64,000 nt of DNA from Cryomorpha sp963836915 (GTDB lineage Bacteria; Bacteroidota; Bacteroidia; Flavobacteriales_D; Cryomorphaceae): the NCBI GenBank assembly GCA_963836915.1, contig CAWILH010000002.1, forward strand, positions 3,410,001 through 3,474,000, given 5' to 3'. The notes beneath the pieces are model-generated. The model saw only the letters and a list, made by a program, of their open reading frames with translations. It was not told the origin of the DNA and searched no databases. Made by a program: the position numbers and the translations under genes. Within the stretch, counting starts at the first letter, position 1, and each line of letters opens with the position of its first letter. Positions 8,258 through 17,123 of the stretch are shown here, piece by piece.

Positions 8258-10675
8258 ATGGAGCCAACCAATTTAAATCAGCAAAGGCGACCAGAATCGG
8301 AGCTGAACATTCGTGGTTTGATCGCCAGCTATCTGCGCTATTGGTATCTATTTGCGATAGCGCTGGTGCTCGCTTTTTTTGGAGCCAAGTATTATAATTG
8401 GTATAAAAATCCGGTTTATGCCATCACCGCCAAGCTCTTGGTAAAAGATGAAAATGCAACCAAGAACAGGCTCTTGCAGCAGCTCGACTCAGAGTTGCCT
8501 TCAAAAAATATAGAAAATGAGATCGAGATTCTTCGCTCGCATAACCTACTGGCCAAAGCCCTTGATGAACTCGAGTTTGACGTGTCTTATTTCCTCGTCG
8601 GAAATGTAAAAGTCTCGGAAGTTTATAAGGATTGCCCATTTAAGGTGATCATTGACCAACTGGATTATGCGGCTTATTACCAGAGTTTCATGGTGCATAT
8701 CGTCGATTCCGAATATTATCAGTTCACCTATGAGTCGGGAGACGATACCCGCTTATTTGAGGCTAGGTTTGGCGAGGAGCTGGATATGGGTCTCGGAACT
8801 ATTTCGCTCATACGAAGAGAGAATTTTCCAAGTGGCGAACTGGCTACATCCGACTATACCAAGCGCAATTATAAGCTCTCCTTTAACACGATTGCTTCAA
8901 ACCAAAACAAATATTTATCGCGTCTATCGGTGGGGCTCACCCGCGCCCAGAGTACTATTTTGCAAATAAGTGTAGAAGATCCGGTGCCACAAAAAGGCTT
9001 AGACTTCGTGAATACACTCGTGCAGGTATACTTAGAAAATGATGTAAACCTGAAGAATAAGGCATCTGCTGCCACGGCCGTCTTTCTAGATGACCAGCTC
9101 AATACCATCACTGAAGACTTGGATCAAATAGAATCCAATAGGGAGAATTACAAGGTTTCGAAAGGAATAATAGACCTCGAATCGGAATCTAAAATGGTGC
9201 TCGAAAACATCCGTGATATCGATGCGCAGAAGGCCATCAATGACGCACGTTTCAATATGACGCAGCAGCTTGAAAAGTATATCTCTGAAAATAGTGATTT
9301 GCGCGATTTGGCTCCTGCGGCGCTCGATATAGATGACCCTTTGCTCATAAAATTGATCAATAAACTATCTGAACTTCAAGGACAGCGGGAGTCCATCATC
9401 AATGAGAGTACCCCAAGCGCGCCTCAGCTTATCCCGCTGAATGCAGAGATAGAGCTCACCCGGGCATCACTATTGGAAAACACCCGAAATATTAAAAAGA
9501 GCTATCAGCGAAAGGCTGCCGAGCTAGAGTCAGACATCCGTAAGTATAAGAACCGGATAGAGCTTTTTCCCACCACGCAGCGTGAGCTTCTGGGCATAGA
9601 GCGACGGTTCAGAATTCAAGAAAGCCTGTATATTTTCTTGCTAGAGAAGCGGGCCGAACTTGCCATCTCCCTTGCCGCCACTGAGAGCGACACCCGCATC
9701 GTAGATTCTGCCCGGGTTTTGCCAGGCCCTATCAGTCCCGTGCCACAGCGAGCATTTTCCATCGCTTTGTTACTGTCTTTTTTAATTCCTGTTTTACTCA
9801 TTATTGGCATCGAAAAATTAAATGATCGAGTTAAGGATATTGGCATCATCCGCCGGATTACCAATATTCCAATACTCGGCATTATACGTTTCAATAGGCA
9901 TGATTCGGCACTCGTGCCCATCGATCAGCCGCGCTCTTCTATCGCCGAAGAGTACCGAAGTATACGCACCAACCTTAGCTTTTTTGGCCATGGCGATAAG
10001 TCTACTGTCATCATGGTCACTTCTTCCATCGGTACGGAAGGAAAGACCTTTACCGCCATGAATATGGCCGCAGTCATGGCGGCTTCGGGTGCGAAAGTGG
10101 TCTTGGTAGGGCTCGATATGCGCAAGCCGCGTATTGTAGATGATTTCTTCCTTGAGAATTCCTTGGGTTGTAGCAATTATCTGAGCGGCAATAAGTTAAT
10201 TGGCGAAGTAATTCAGCCTTCGGGCAAAATAGATTCTTTGGATATTTTGCCTTCAGGCCCTGTGCCGCCCAATCCATCAGAACTTATCATGTCGCCGGCC
10301 ATGACTGAGCTGATCGAAGAGCTGAAACTTCGCTACGAAAAAATAATCATCGACACTCCCCCGATCGGGCTGGTTTCCGACGGATTGATCTTGGCGAAAT
10401 ATGCCGACAGCACCCTATTCGTAGTGCGCGACGGGGTGACCAAGAAAGCACACTTGACTCAGGTAAATGACCTTTACGAAAAAGACCAGCTTAACCATGT
10501 AGGGATAGTCTACAATGCCGTGCGCCGAAGAAATGCCGCCTATGGGTACAATACTGGCTATGGATATGGGTACGGCTATGTGTATGGTTCTGAGTACGGT
10601 AATTATTTTGAAGATGATTCTGAAGGCTTGAATCTCTTTAAAAAGTGGGTTAAGCGCTTCCGCAAAAATGATTGA
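8258..10675 (+). CDS. Wzc-like polysaccharide co-polymerase / tyrosine autokinase
   Basis: The 805-residue inner-membrane protein has a first membrane helix at about residues 34-50, a long periplasmic region with coiled-coil stretches, a second helix at about 500-520 (LLSFLIPVLLIIGIE) and a cytoplasmic BY-kinase domain. Walker A is SSIGTEGKTFTAMN at about residue 588, Walker A' is VLVGLDMRKPR and Walker B is IIIDTPPIG. The C-terminal tail is tyrosine-rich (YGYNTGYGYGYGYVYG), the usual autophosphorylation site. It controls chain length and export with the Wza-like protein. The gene overlaps the next one by 8 bases. Confidence 0.95.
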   Translation: MEPTNLNQQRRPESELNIRGLIASYLRYWYLFAIALVLAFFGAKYYNWYKNPVYAITAKLLVKDENATKNRLLQQLDSELPSKNIENEIEILRSHNLLAKALDELEFDVSYFLVGNVKVSEVYKDCPFKVIIDQLDYAAYYQSFMVHIVDSEYYQFTYESGDDTRLFEARFGEELDMGLGTISLIRRENFPSGELATSDYTKRNYKLSFNTIASNQNKYLSRLSVGLTRAQSTILQISVEDPVPQKGLDFVNTLVQVYLENDVNLKNKASAATAVFLDDQLNTITEDLDQIESNRENYKVSKGIIDLESESKMVLENIRDIDAQKAINDARFNMTQQLEKYISENSDLRDLAPAALDIDDPLLIKLINKLSELQGQRESIINESTPSAPQLIPLNAEIELTRASLLENTRNIKKSYQRKAAELESDIRKYKNRIELFPTTQRELLGIERRFRIQESLYIFLLEKRAELAISLAATESDTRIVDSARVLPGPISPVPQRAFSIALLLSFLIPVLLIIGIEKLNDRVKDIGIIRRITNIPILGIIRFNRHDSALVPIDQPRSSIAEEYRSIRTNLSFFGHGDKSTVIMVTSSIGTEGKTFTAMNMAAVMAASGAKVVLVGLDMRKPRIVDDFFLENSLGCSNYLSGNKLIGEVIQPSGKIDSLDILPSGPVPPNPSELIMSPAMTELIEELKLRYEKIIIDTPPIGLVSDGLILAKYADSTLFVVRDGVTKKAHLTQVNDLYEKDQLNHVGIVYNAVRRRNAAYGYNTGYGYGYGYVYGSEYGNYFEDDSEGLNLFKKWVKRFRKND

Positions 10676-12026
10676 GCGCTTTCTCTCGCGACTTGTAGAT
10701 CCTGCCGACAAAAGGGGTAATAAAGCCCTTAAAAATATTGCCTTTTCGGCAGGTCTAAAAGCGATAAATGCTGCCATAAGTTTTATAATAATTCCGCTTT
10801 ATCTCAGCTACCTTACCGAGATTTCTTTTGGTATTTGGCTTACCGTGAGTGCGGTGATTAATTGGTTCAACTTTTTTGATCTCGGCTTGGGCAACGGCTT
10901 AAGAAATCGGTTTGCAGAAGCGCGCGCAGCAGAAGATCATCGGCTCGCGCGGCAATATGTGAGCACGACCTATGCCATCCTCGCCATTATCTCGGGCGCA
11001 CTCCTTTTGGTTTTTCTCATGGCACATCAGTTTATAGACTGGTCGGTAATTTTTGCCACCCCCGATTATTTAAAGCAGGACGTGAACCACATGGTTCTTA
11101 TTTTGGCCGTTTTATTTTGTCCGCAGTTTGTTTTGCAATTAATCAAAATGATACTTACGGCCGATCAACGGCCGGCGGCGGCCAGTGTGATGAACACTTC
11201 TGTCAATGTGCTTCAGTTGGCAGCACTTTATCTTTTAACCTTTGCGGGAGAAGGCAGCCTATCAAAATTGGCGCTCGCTATGGCGCTTATTAATTTATCG
11301 ATCCCTATTCTGGCCACCATTTATTTTTTCCAGAAGGAGTATGCAGAGTATAGCCCCCAATATTCTCATATTGAATTCAGCTTTTCGAAAGATTTAATGG
11401 GTTTGGGTTTTACGTTTTTCATTTTGCAAGGCGCGGCGCTGGTTGTATTTATGACTGATAATTTGATCATTACCCAAGTGCTTGGGCCAGAAGAAGTTCC
11501 GGCGTATAATATATCATACCGCTATTTTAATTTATTGGTGGTATTTTTTGGTTTGGTCACCACTCCTTTTTGGTCGGCCTTTACCGAAGCCTTCGCAAAG
11601 AAGGATATGGGCTGGATCAAGCGCGTAATGCAGCGTCTTTTGAAAGTCTGGTTTGCAGTCGCATTACTTGGTTTTGGGGCTTATTTTCTCTCACCTTGGG
11701 TATATGAATTTTGGATCGGCAGTGAAGTTATAATTCCCAATGTGCTTAATATCTCTATGTTGTTTTGGGTCTTGGCATCTACAGGATTAAGTATTTACGG
11801 TACATTTCTGAGTGGGGTGGGCAAGCTTCGTCTTTCAGTGATTCACGCCCTTACGGTGATGGTCATCAATATTCCGCTTTCCATTTGGTTGGCTGGTTTT
11901 CCCAAATTGGGAAGTGCCGGAGTGATATTGGCAAGCCTTATCTGCGTTTTGCTCAGGCTATTTTATCAGCCGGCACAGGCATTTAAAATTATGAATGGAA
12001 CGGCCAAGGGGGTGTGGGATAAATAA
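10668..12026 (+). CDS. Wzx-like oligosaccharide flippase (polysaccharide biosynthesis protein)
   Basis: The 452-residue protein is almost wholly hydrophobic with about 12 predicted membrane segments. Its start resembles the flippase family (ALKNIAFSAGLKAINAAISF, then WLTVSAVINWFNFFDLGLGNGLRNRF). It should move undecaprenyl-linked repeat units across the inner membrane. It closes the four-gene coupled operon OmpA-like/Wza/Wzc/Wzx and ends 19 bases before the tail of the oppositely directed sulfotransferase gene. Confidence 0.9.
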   Translation: MIERFLSRLVDPADKRGNKALKNIAFSAGLKAINAAISFIIIPLYLSYLTEISFGIWLTVSAVINWFNFFDLGLGNGLRNRFAEARAAEDHRLARQYVSTTYAILAIISGALLLVFLMAHQFIDWSVIFATPDYLKQDVNHMVLILAVLFCPQFVLQLIKMILTADQRPAAASVMNTSVNVLQLAALYLLTFAGEGSLSKLALAMALINLSIPILATIYFFQKEYAEYSPQYSHIEFSFSKDLMGLGFTFFILQGAALVVFMTDNLIITQVLGPEEVPAYNISYRYFNLLVVFFGLVTTPFWSAFTEAFAKKDMGWIKRVMQRLLKVWFAVALLGFGAYFLSPWVYEFWIGSEVIIPNVLNISMLFWVLASTGLSIYGTFLSGVGKLRLSVIHALTVMVINIPLSIWLAGFPKLGSAGVILASLICVLLRLFYQPAQAFKIMNGTAKGVWDK

Positions 12027-12045
12027 GGTGCAAGGTTTTTTATTT

Positions 12046-12942
12046 CTAAATAAAATAATCCTTTTCCGCTTGCGTCGATTTTAATTCTGGGTGTTCCATG
12101 AATACTCTGTGATTGTCTTCCTTATAATAGACCTTGATCTTCTCTGTGAGCATAGTATCAAATCCGAAACTTTTTGAGCCGTTCATTCGGTGTTCAATAA
12201 ACCGAAGTTTGACACTGTAAATCGAAGTGGGCAGAAGCCGCTTCCACTTATTCAATATTTTGATAAGCCGGAGCTGCCGCGCTGAAAGGCTCCGGTTTAC
12301 TTTCTGGTCGTTGAAGGCCATTCCGGGCGCATGGAAGCCTAGGGAGTCGGATAGCAATTTTAAGAAGCGCTCTTGATTGGATTTAAAATCTTCAAATAGT
12401 ACGAGATGTACTTTCTTGAACTGACCTTTATACAGTGCAATAAGTGAAGAATATAGAAAGGGCTCTGTACTTTCTGCAGGTTCAAAACTTGGATAAAGCG
12501 GCTGATGAATAGAAACGGCGCTATCGGAGAATCGCAGAAATTCTTCGGGACTCGCTGTGCTCCCGGCATACACACCAAGGGCATAAAGAGATTGCAGTAA
12601 GCTCAGTTGATTTCTCAGTACCAAAATAATTTCTGCTTCTGGAAATATAGCTTTCAAGCGTAAGGCAGTCCTTGTGCGGTTTGTAGCGTTTAGGTAAAGG
12701 GTCTGCCCGATGAAGAGCTCATTGGAGAGTATGCTATTTTGATCGTTCATATGGGCGAGCGCCGCTTTTATTTCCGGTTCATTATAGTTTGACTCGTCCT
12801 GATAAAGGATTTTTTGAAATGTGGCACTATATTGACTTTCGGCGACACCATAGAATCTAAAACCTTCTATTTTCGGAAAAAATTCTCGCTGTAAGAAAGT
12901 GCTCGCCGCACGGGGCATCCCAATATGTATGATCGTACGCAT
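12046..12942 (-). CDS. Sulfotransferase-like protein
   Basis: ATG 12942 is preferred because it directly precedes the P-loop-like PAPS motif HIGMPRAASTFLQ (residues about 6-18); the frame is open to 13038. A second family motif, the 3'-phosphate-binding strand and helix, is visible as IILVLRNQLSLLQSLYAL. The protein has 298 residues, usual for bacterial carbohydrate sulfotransferases, which transfer sulfate from PAPS to sugar hydroxyls. It is the only minus-strand gene inside the 6-35 kb polysaccharide locus, so it may be a separately controlled or later-acquired decoration gene. The acceptor is unknown. Confidence 0.75.
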   Translation of the reverse strand: MRTIIHIGMPRAASTFLQREFFPKIEGFRFYGVAESQYSATFQKILYQDESNYNEPEIKAALAHMNDQNSILSNELFIGQTLYLNATNRTRTALRLKAIFPEAEIILVLRNQLSLLQSLYALGVYAGSTASPEEFLRFSDSAVSIHQPLYPSFEPAESTEPFLYSSLIALYKGQFKKVHLVLFEDFKSNQERFLKLLSDSLGFHAPGMAFNDQKVNRSLSARQLRLIKILNKWKRLLPTSIYSVKLRFIEHRMNGSKSFGFDTMLTEKIKVYYKEDNHRVFMEHPELKSTQAEKDYFI

Positions 12943-13012
12943 CAGCGTCAAATCTATGAAAACCTTCCAGCTATCTGCTATCTTTGGCGATATGCATGAT
13001 GCTGCGATATGT

Positions 13013-13708
13013 ATGACGGCCACCATTCGTCCTGCCACGGTGCTGGTGAGCAGAACCGATGTACAGGCGCGACTGAACGATTATAAATCCTGCATTTCGT
13101 TCTACCTCGCAGAAACCGATCTTCTCATCTATTTCTTAGAAAATTCAGATTATGATTTATCCGGTGATAAAGATTTTGAGTGCTTTTCTAAGAATTCCCG
13201 TTTTGAATTAATTCGGATAGCACCACATCCCGATCAAAGTAGAGGGAAGGGTTTTCAGGAGTTTTATATTCTTGATTATTTCGTTGCCCATACCCTACAT
13301 CACAAAGCTTTGATTAAGGTAACGGGCAGGTACATTGTTCGAAATATTAATTCGATTTTAAACCGGGTTTCTCTACCGCTGAGCATTGATTTGCATCAAA
13401 AGATGAAAGTGGCCATTACCGGATTTTTTATAATTGATGCTACAGTTTACCGGGATCATATCATGGGGATTTATGCCGAAGTAAATGATCTTTCTGGTTA
13501 TTTTATCGAGCACGCTTTCTATGACACGATTCTATCGCGCGGCTTAATTGATGCATGTGAACTGCTGCCCGAAAATCCAAAGTATGAAGGCATATCTGGA
13601 AGCTATGGCCAAAGTTTGCACCGCAATAAATATAAAATGATGGCACGCAGCATAGAGCGAAAGTTGAACCGAAGTCTAGGAATCCGAAAATTTTTAATTG
13701 AATATTAA
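13013..13708 (+). CDS. Glycosyltransferase-like protein of unknown family
   Basis: The frame is open from 12899, but the segment before ATG 13013 overlaps the divergent sulfotransferase start and lacks recognisable sequence, so 13013 is the likely start (ATG 12956 is an alternative). The N-terminus ATVLVSRTDVQARLNDYK followed by DLLIYFLENSDYD resembles the first strand-helix-strand of GT-A-fold transferases in surface-polymer loci. A later KVTGRYIVRNIN segment resembles the donor-site region of such enzymes. No DXD motif is certain. It ends at the start of the next glycosyltransferase (overlap one base), which supports a role in the same pathway. Confidence 0.55.
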   Translation: MTATIRPATVLVSRTDVQARLNDYKSCISFYLAETDLLIYFLENSDYDLSGDKDFECFSKNSRFELIRIAPHPDQSRGKGFQEFYILDYFVAHTLHHKALIKVTGRYIVRNINSILNRVSLPLSIDLHQKMKVAITGFFIIDATVYRDHIMGIYAEVNDLSGYFIEHAFYDTILSRGLIDACELLPENPKYEGISGSYGQSLHRNKYKMMARSIERKLNRSLGIRKFLIEY

Positions 13709-14844
13709 TGCGTTGGCTTACCTATTTCCCAGAAATCCATAATGTGCATCTCACTAAAGATTTGGGTCTTATTCCATTTTTTATTCAAGAAGCGGTAGGA
13801 TGGGAAGCCAAGTTGGTAGCACGCTTTCCAGAGGCTAGCTATCCATCGCTCAAGACCGAAGTGGATGGCTTGAAAATCGAAATATTAGACGATTCTGGAA
13901 CTTTCTTTTTTGCAGAAAAAGAAGTACTTCATTATATCGAAGACCATGCCAGCCAAATAGATGTGCTCAATCTCTATCACCTGAGCCGCCACACGTTGAT
14001 CTATGGGGTGGTATATAAAAAGCATAATCCTAATGGTAAAATTTACTTGAAATTAGACGGTTATAATTCCCAGCTTAAGCATAGGAAAAGGTATGCTAAG
14101 TCGGCTTGGAAAAATGTTTTGCTCAAGCGCGCTGAGCGGCGATTTTTTAAGGCGGTCGATCTCATATCTATCGAAAACCGGAAAGGACTTGCCATCGCGC
14201 GCAAGACCTATCCGAGGTTAAAAAATAAGCTCATATACTTGCCCAACGGTTGCAATGACCTCTATCTAGACAAACATTTTGAACAGCCTTTTACAAAAAA
14301 GAATATTATTTTATCTGTCGGAAGACCAGGTAGTCCGGATAAGAATTATGAACTTGTTCTTGCAGCGATATCGATGGTTGAGCTTGATGGCTGGCAAATG
14401 GAAATAATTGGCCCAATGACTGAAATATTTTCAGCATATTGGGAAGTTGTGCAGTCGAAATACCCGGTCATCACTAAAAAAGTCAAATTTTTAGGAGAGG
14501 TAGTAGATCGTCAGAAACTATATCAAAAATATTCGGAAGCAAAGGTGTTTTTTCTCCCATCGCACGTTGAATCATTCGGGATTTCCTATGCCGAAGCGCT
14601 TTATTTTGGATGCATCTTGGTAGGGCATAGCGGCATGTCTGCCTATGATGATTTATCTGCCAATGGAAAGTTTGGAACCTACTATCGGGATAACGATCCT
14701 GCAAGTTTCGCAAAGGCGTTAAAAGCTGCTTGCAATAAGTCGGGAGAACCTGGAATGGCAGATGAAATCTCAGCTCACTCGAAGCAGCATTTCCAATGGA
14801 GTGGCATCGTCAACAATTTAAAAAATCGATTGGAAAATGCTTGA
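13708..14844 (+). CDS. Family 4-like (GT-B) glycosyltransferase
   Basis: The 378-residue protein has the GT-B two-domain pattern. The C-terminal nucleotide-sugar domain shows IILSVGRPGSPDKNYEL, VKFLGEV and the E-x7-E region FFLPSHVESFGISYAEAL, which is diagnostic of GT4-type retaining enzymes. The N-terminal half carries IYLKLDGYNSQLK. It probably adds one sugar to the lipid-linked repeat unit on the cytoplasmic face of the inner membrane. Start and stop overlap both neighbours (1 and 7 bases). Confidence 0.85.
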   Translation: MRWLTYFPEIHNVHLTKDLGLIPFFIQEAVGWEAKLVARFPEASYPSLKTEVDGLKIEILDDSGTFFFAEKEVLHYIEDHASQIDVLNLYHLSRHTLIYGVVYKKHNPNGKIYLKLDGYNSQLKHRKRYAKSAWKNVLLKRAERRFFKAVDLISIENRKGLAIARKTYPRLKNKLIYLPNGCNDLYLDKHFEQPFTKKNIILSVGRPGSPDKNYELVLAAISMVELDGWQMEIIGPMTEIFSAYWEVVQSKYPVITKKVKFLGEVVDRQKLYQKYSEAKVFFLPSHVESFGISYAEALYFGCILVGHSGMSAYDDLSANGKFGTYYRDNDPASFAKALKAACNKSGEPGMADEISAHSKQHFQWSGIVNNLKNRLENA

Positions 14845-15644
14845 GCCCACTCCGCTTCTTTCGATCGTGACCGTATGTTTTAATTCAGAAAAAACCCTAA
14901 CGAGAACCTTGCAGTCTGTTTTGACAAGATGATAAGCGGTTTGAATCCATCATTATAGACGGTGGAAGCACGGATGGAACGCTCGAAATAATAGAAGATT
15001 TCTTTGCACTGAATAGCTCGGTTATTTCCCATCCCGACGCAGGGATTTATGATGCAATGAATAAAGGAATCGCCATCGCCAAGGGAGCCTATATATCTTT
15101 CTTAAATAGCGATGATGCCTACCCGCCCGATACGGTGAGAGCCGTATTGCAGGCATTTGAAGATTCGGATGCCGATATTGTTTACGGCAATATTACAAAG
15201 GAAAGGGAAATCGGAAACCAAGTTTTTTATCGAGATGAGAAGCCTGATCTGCACACCATGAAATCGACGATGGGGGTTTTTCATCCGTCTACATTTATGA
15301 AGCGCACGCTATTTAAAAGTTTGGGTAGTTTTGATCTTCGGTTTAAATTGGCTGCCGATTACCACTGGTTTTTGAAGGCTTACTTAGCAAAGGCTAAATT
15401 CCATTATTTAGAGAAATCTTTAGCTATTTTCAATGTTGGCGGTATTTCCAATTATTCTTGCGAGAGCTATCGGGAAGCTATTATGATTCAGACGGAGCTA
15501 GATACTGGAACTTCAGATGCGATGGAACTACTTTACGCGCAGTGCCAAAAGAAAATGAGAAGGCAGCGTATCGTGGCGAGCATTGCGCGACTGCCCATCT
15601 TAAAGTCCATTTATTTCCATCTACTTAAAAAACGCTGGCAGTGA
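14838..15644 (+). CDS. Family 2 glycosyltransferase, frameshifted
   Basis: From ATG 14838 the frame gives a typical GT2 start (LLSIVTVCFNSEKTLTRTLQ) but stops at about 14929. The next frame continues with RFESIIIDGGSTDGTLEI, HPDAGIYDAMNKGIAIAKG and the DXD-like LNSDDAYPPD to the stop at 15644. The break lies at about 14921-14926; deleting one base or adding two restores one reading frame of about 270 residues, the normal length for this group. An intact-looking C-terminal part alone (from 15057) would lack the nucleotide-binding strand. This may be a sequence error or a true inactivating mutation. Confidence 0.82.
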
Positions 15645-16201
15645 GTAGATTTTTGGAATATGTGCTTGCCGGCAGGTATCGGTGGAATGGTTTTCTTTTA
15701 AAATTTTACTTGTACCTGCTCGGATGTAAATCGGGTAAAAACCTGAGATGTCTTTCCTTTCCTGTCTTTCGCGATATCCCCAAAGGAAATATCGTATTAG
15801 GGGATAGCGTGGTGCTCGGAAGAAAAGTGATTTTTGAACTTACGAAAACGGGTGCCTTACATCTTGGTAATCACACTGTGATCGGCGATAATGTGCGGCT
15901 CAGTTCGGCGGCCAAAATTTGGATGGGCGATTATAGCGGTATCGCCGAAAACAGCAGTATTCGCGGAAGCTTTCATCAACTGATGAAAAGCGAAAATTAT
16001 ATGCGGCAACCCTCGATCGCAGATGATATTTACATCGGGAGAGATGTTCTGATCGGAGCAAATAGCCAGATCCTGCTCGGTGCCGATCTTCCCGATGGCG
16101 TGGTGATCGGTGCACTTTCTTTGGTCACGCGGAAGGAAAAACTGCATCCCTATTCTATATTTGCCGGCTCGCCTGCAAGACATATTGGCGACCGCCAATG
16201 A
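15641..16201 (+). CDS. Left-handed beta-helix (hexapeptide) acyltransferase
   Basis: The 186-residue product starts with GTG in a GTGA overlap with the preceding stop. Repeating hexapeptide positions are visible (GNIVLGDSVVLGRKVIF, GALHLGNHTVIGDNVRL, DDIYIGRDVLIGANSQIL, DGVVIGALSLVT) and the end IFAGSPARHIG is the hallmark of the maltose/galactoside acetyltransferase-like group. It likely O-acetylates a sugar of the polymer. It shares a 4-base ATGA overlap with the methyltransferase gene downstream. Confidence 0.88.
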   Translation: MSRFLEYVLAGRYRWNGFLLKFYLYLLGCKSGKNLRCLSFPVFRDIPKGNIVLGDSVVLGRKVIFELTKTGALHLGNHTVIGDNVRLSSAAKIWMGDYSGIAENSSIRGSFHQLMKSENYMRQPSIADDIYIGRDVLIGANSQILLGADLPDGVVIGALSLVTRKEKLHPYSIFAGSPARHIGDRQ

Positions 16202-16920
16202 ACACTACCGAAGTAAAGGCATTTTTTGAAAAGACGGATGTCTATCTCACCTATAATTATAATCTTCGAATCAGGGCCGAGACGGTCGGGTATTTTATTC
16301 GCGATCTGAAATTTCAGGCTGTTCTGGATATGCCCTGCGGCACTGGTGACATCTCCGCTCCATTTCTGGAAAAGTTCCAGCATCTTACCATGATGGATTT
16401 TTCCAGCAATATGATCGCTACGTCAAAGCGTAAATTTTCTGAAAATGAACAAGCAAAACTGACATTCATAAATGGTGATTTTTATAGCCACGATTTTCAG
16501 GGTGAAACCTTCGACCTGGTGATGAATATTGGAATTCTGGCACATATCGAAGAGCCATTAAAGTTTCTGGATGAATCGATGAACTTGGTTAGAAAAAACG
16601 GCTATTTGATTATTCAAAATACCGATTGCGATCATTGGTTTGCTAAGCTGATTCATCTCTATTTAGGCCTACGCCGTATGGTGGGTAAGGATAAATACAA
16701 GCTCAATAAGGTGGCGCAGGCCGAGCTGGTGAAGCGTATCGAGCAAGCCGGATTTAAGCGGGTCGACTCATTTCAATACAATCAATCCTTCCTCGGTCTT
16801 TCGCGTTTTTTCAATAATGATCTAAAGTATAAGCTTACGCGAAAATATTTCGGGTATGCAGGGGATAATAAGCGTGCGAAGAGCGGCAGCGATGCTACAT
16901 TTTTTTTTCAGAAAGTATAG
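16198..16920 (+). CDS. Class I SAM-dependent methyltransferase
   Basis: Motif I of Rossmann methyltransferases is clear as VLDMPCGTGDIS, followed by LTMMDFSSNMI (motif II region) and the FDLVMNIGILAHIEEPLKFL segment (motif IV). At 240 residues it is a single-domain enzyme. Translational coupling to an acyltransferase within the polymer locus suggests it methylates a sugar or a chain-terminal group, an inference. It closes a run of overlapping genes that begins at 13013. Confidence 0.85.
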   Translation: MNTTEVKAFFEKTDVYLTYNYNLRIRAETVGYFIRDLKFQAVLDMPCGTGDISAPFLEKFQHLTMMDFSSNMIATSKRKFSENEQAKLTFINGDFYSHDFQGETFDLVMNIGILAHIEEPLKFLDESMNLVRKNGYLIIQNTDCDHWFAKLIHLYLGLRRMVGKDKYKLNKVAQAELVKRIEQAGFKRVDSFQYNQSFLGLSRFFNNDLKYKLTRKYFGYAGDNKRAKSGSDATFFFQKV

Positions 16921-16964
16921 AAAAGGTAAAGTGTTCGATCCTGTCAAACGCTTTTGGCTATTTC

Positions 16965-16983
16965 CGTTCGATGCTGTCGAACG
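16965..16983. repeat. Perfect 7-bp inverted repeat between methyltransferase and glycosyltransferase genes
   Basis: CGTTCGA and TCGAACG flank a TGCTG loop. No T-run follows, so it is not a standard terminator. The 200-base gap 16921-17123 otherwise shows no convincing gene. Confidence 0.4.
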
Positions 16984-17123
16984 AATATCAACCATGCTGT
17001 TTGTTGCCATCGCACGAGCCCTTCTCCGTAACTTCCGACATGTGGATGCCTTGAAGGTCGATTTTTTATGAAGAAGCAAAATATGCCTGCCCCAATTCTT
17101 ATTCTCTTTAATATTCATAGATT

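Noticed and set aside
12899..13012. Longer N-terminus for the unassigned transferase overlapping the sulfotransferase start.
   Set aside because: The extra residues overlap the divergent gene and do not fit a transferase start.
16822..17118. Open frames on both strands across the end of the methyltransferase gene and the following gap.
   Set aside because: They are antisense or out of frame to a clear methyltransferase, have no family likeness and look like low-quality translation.
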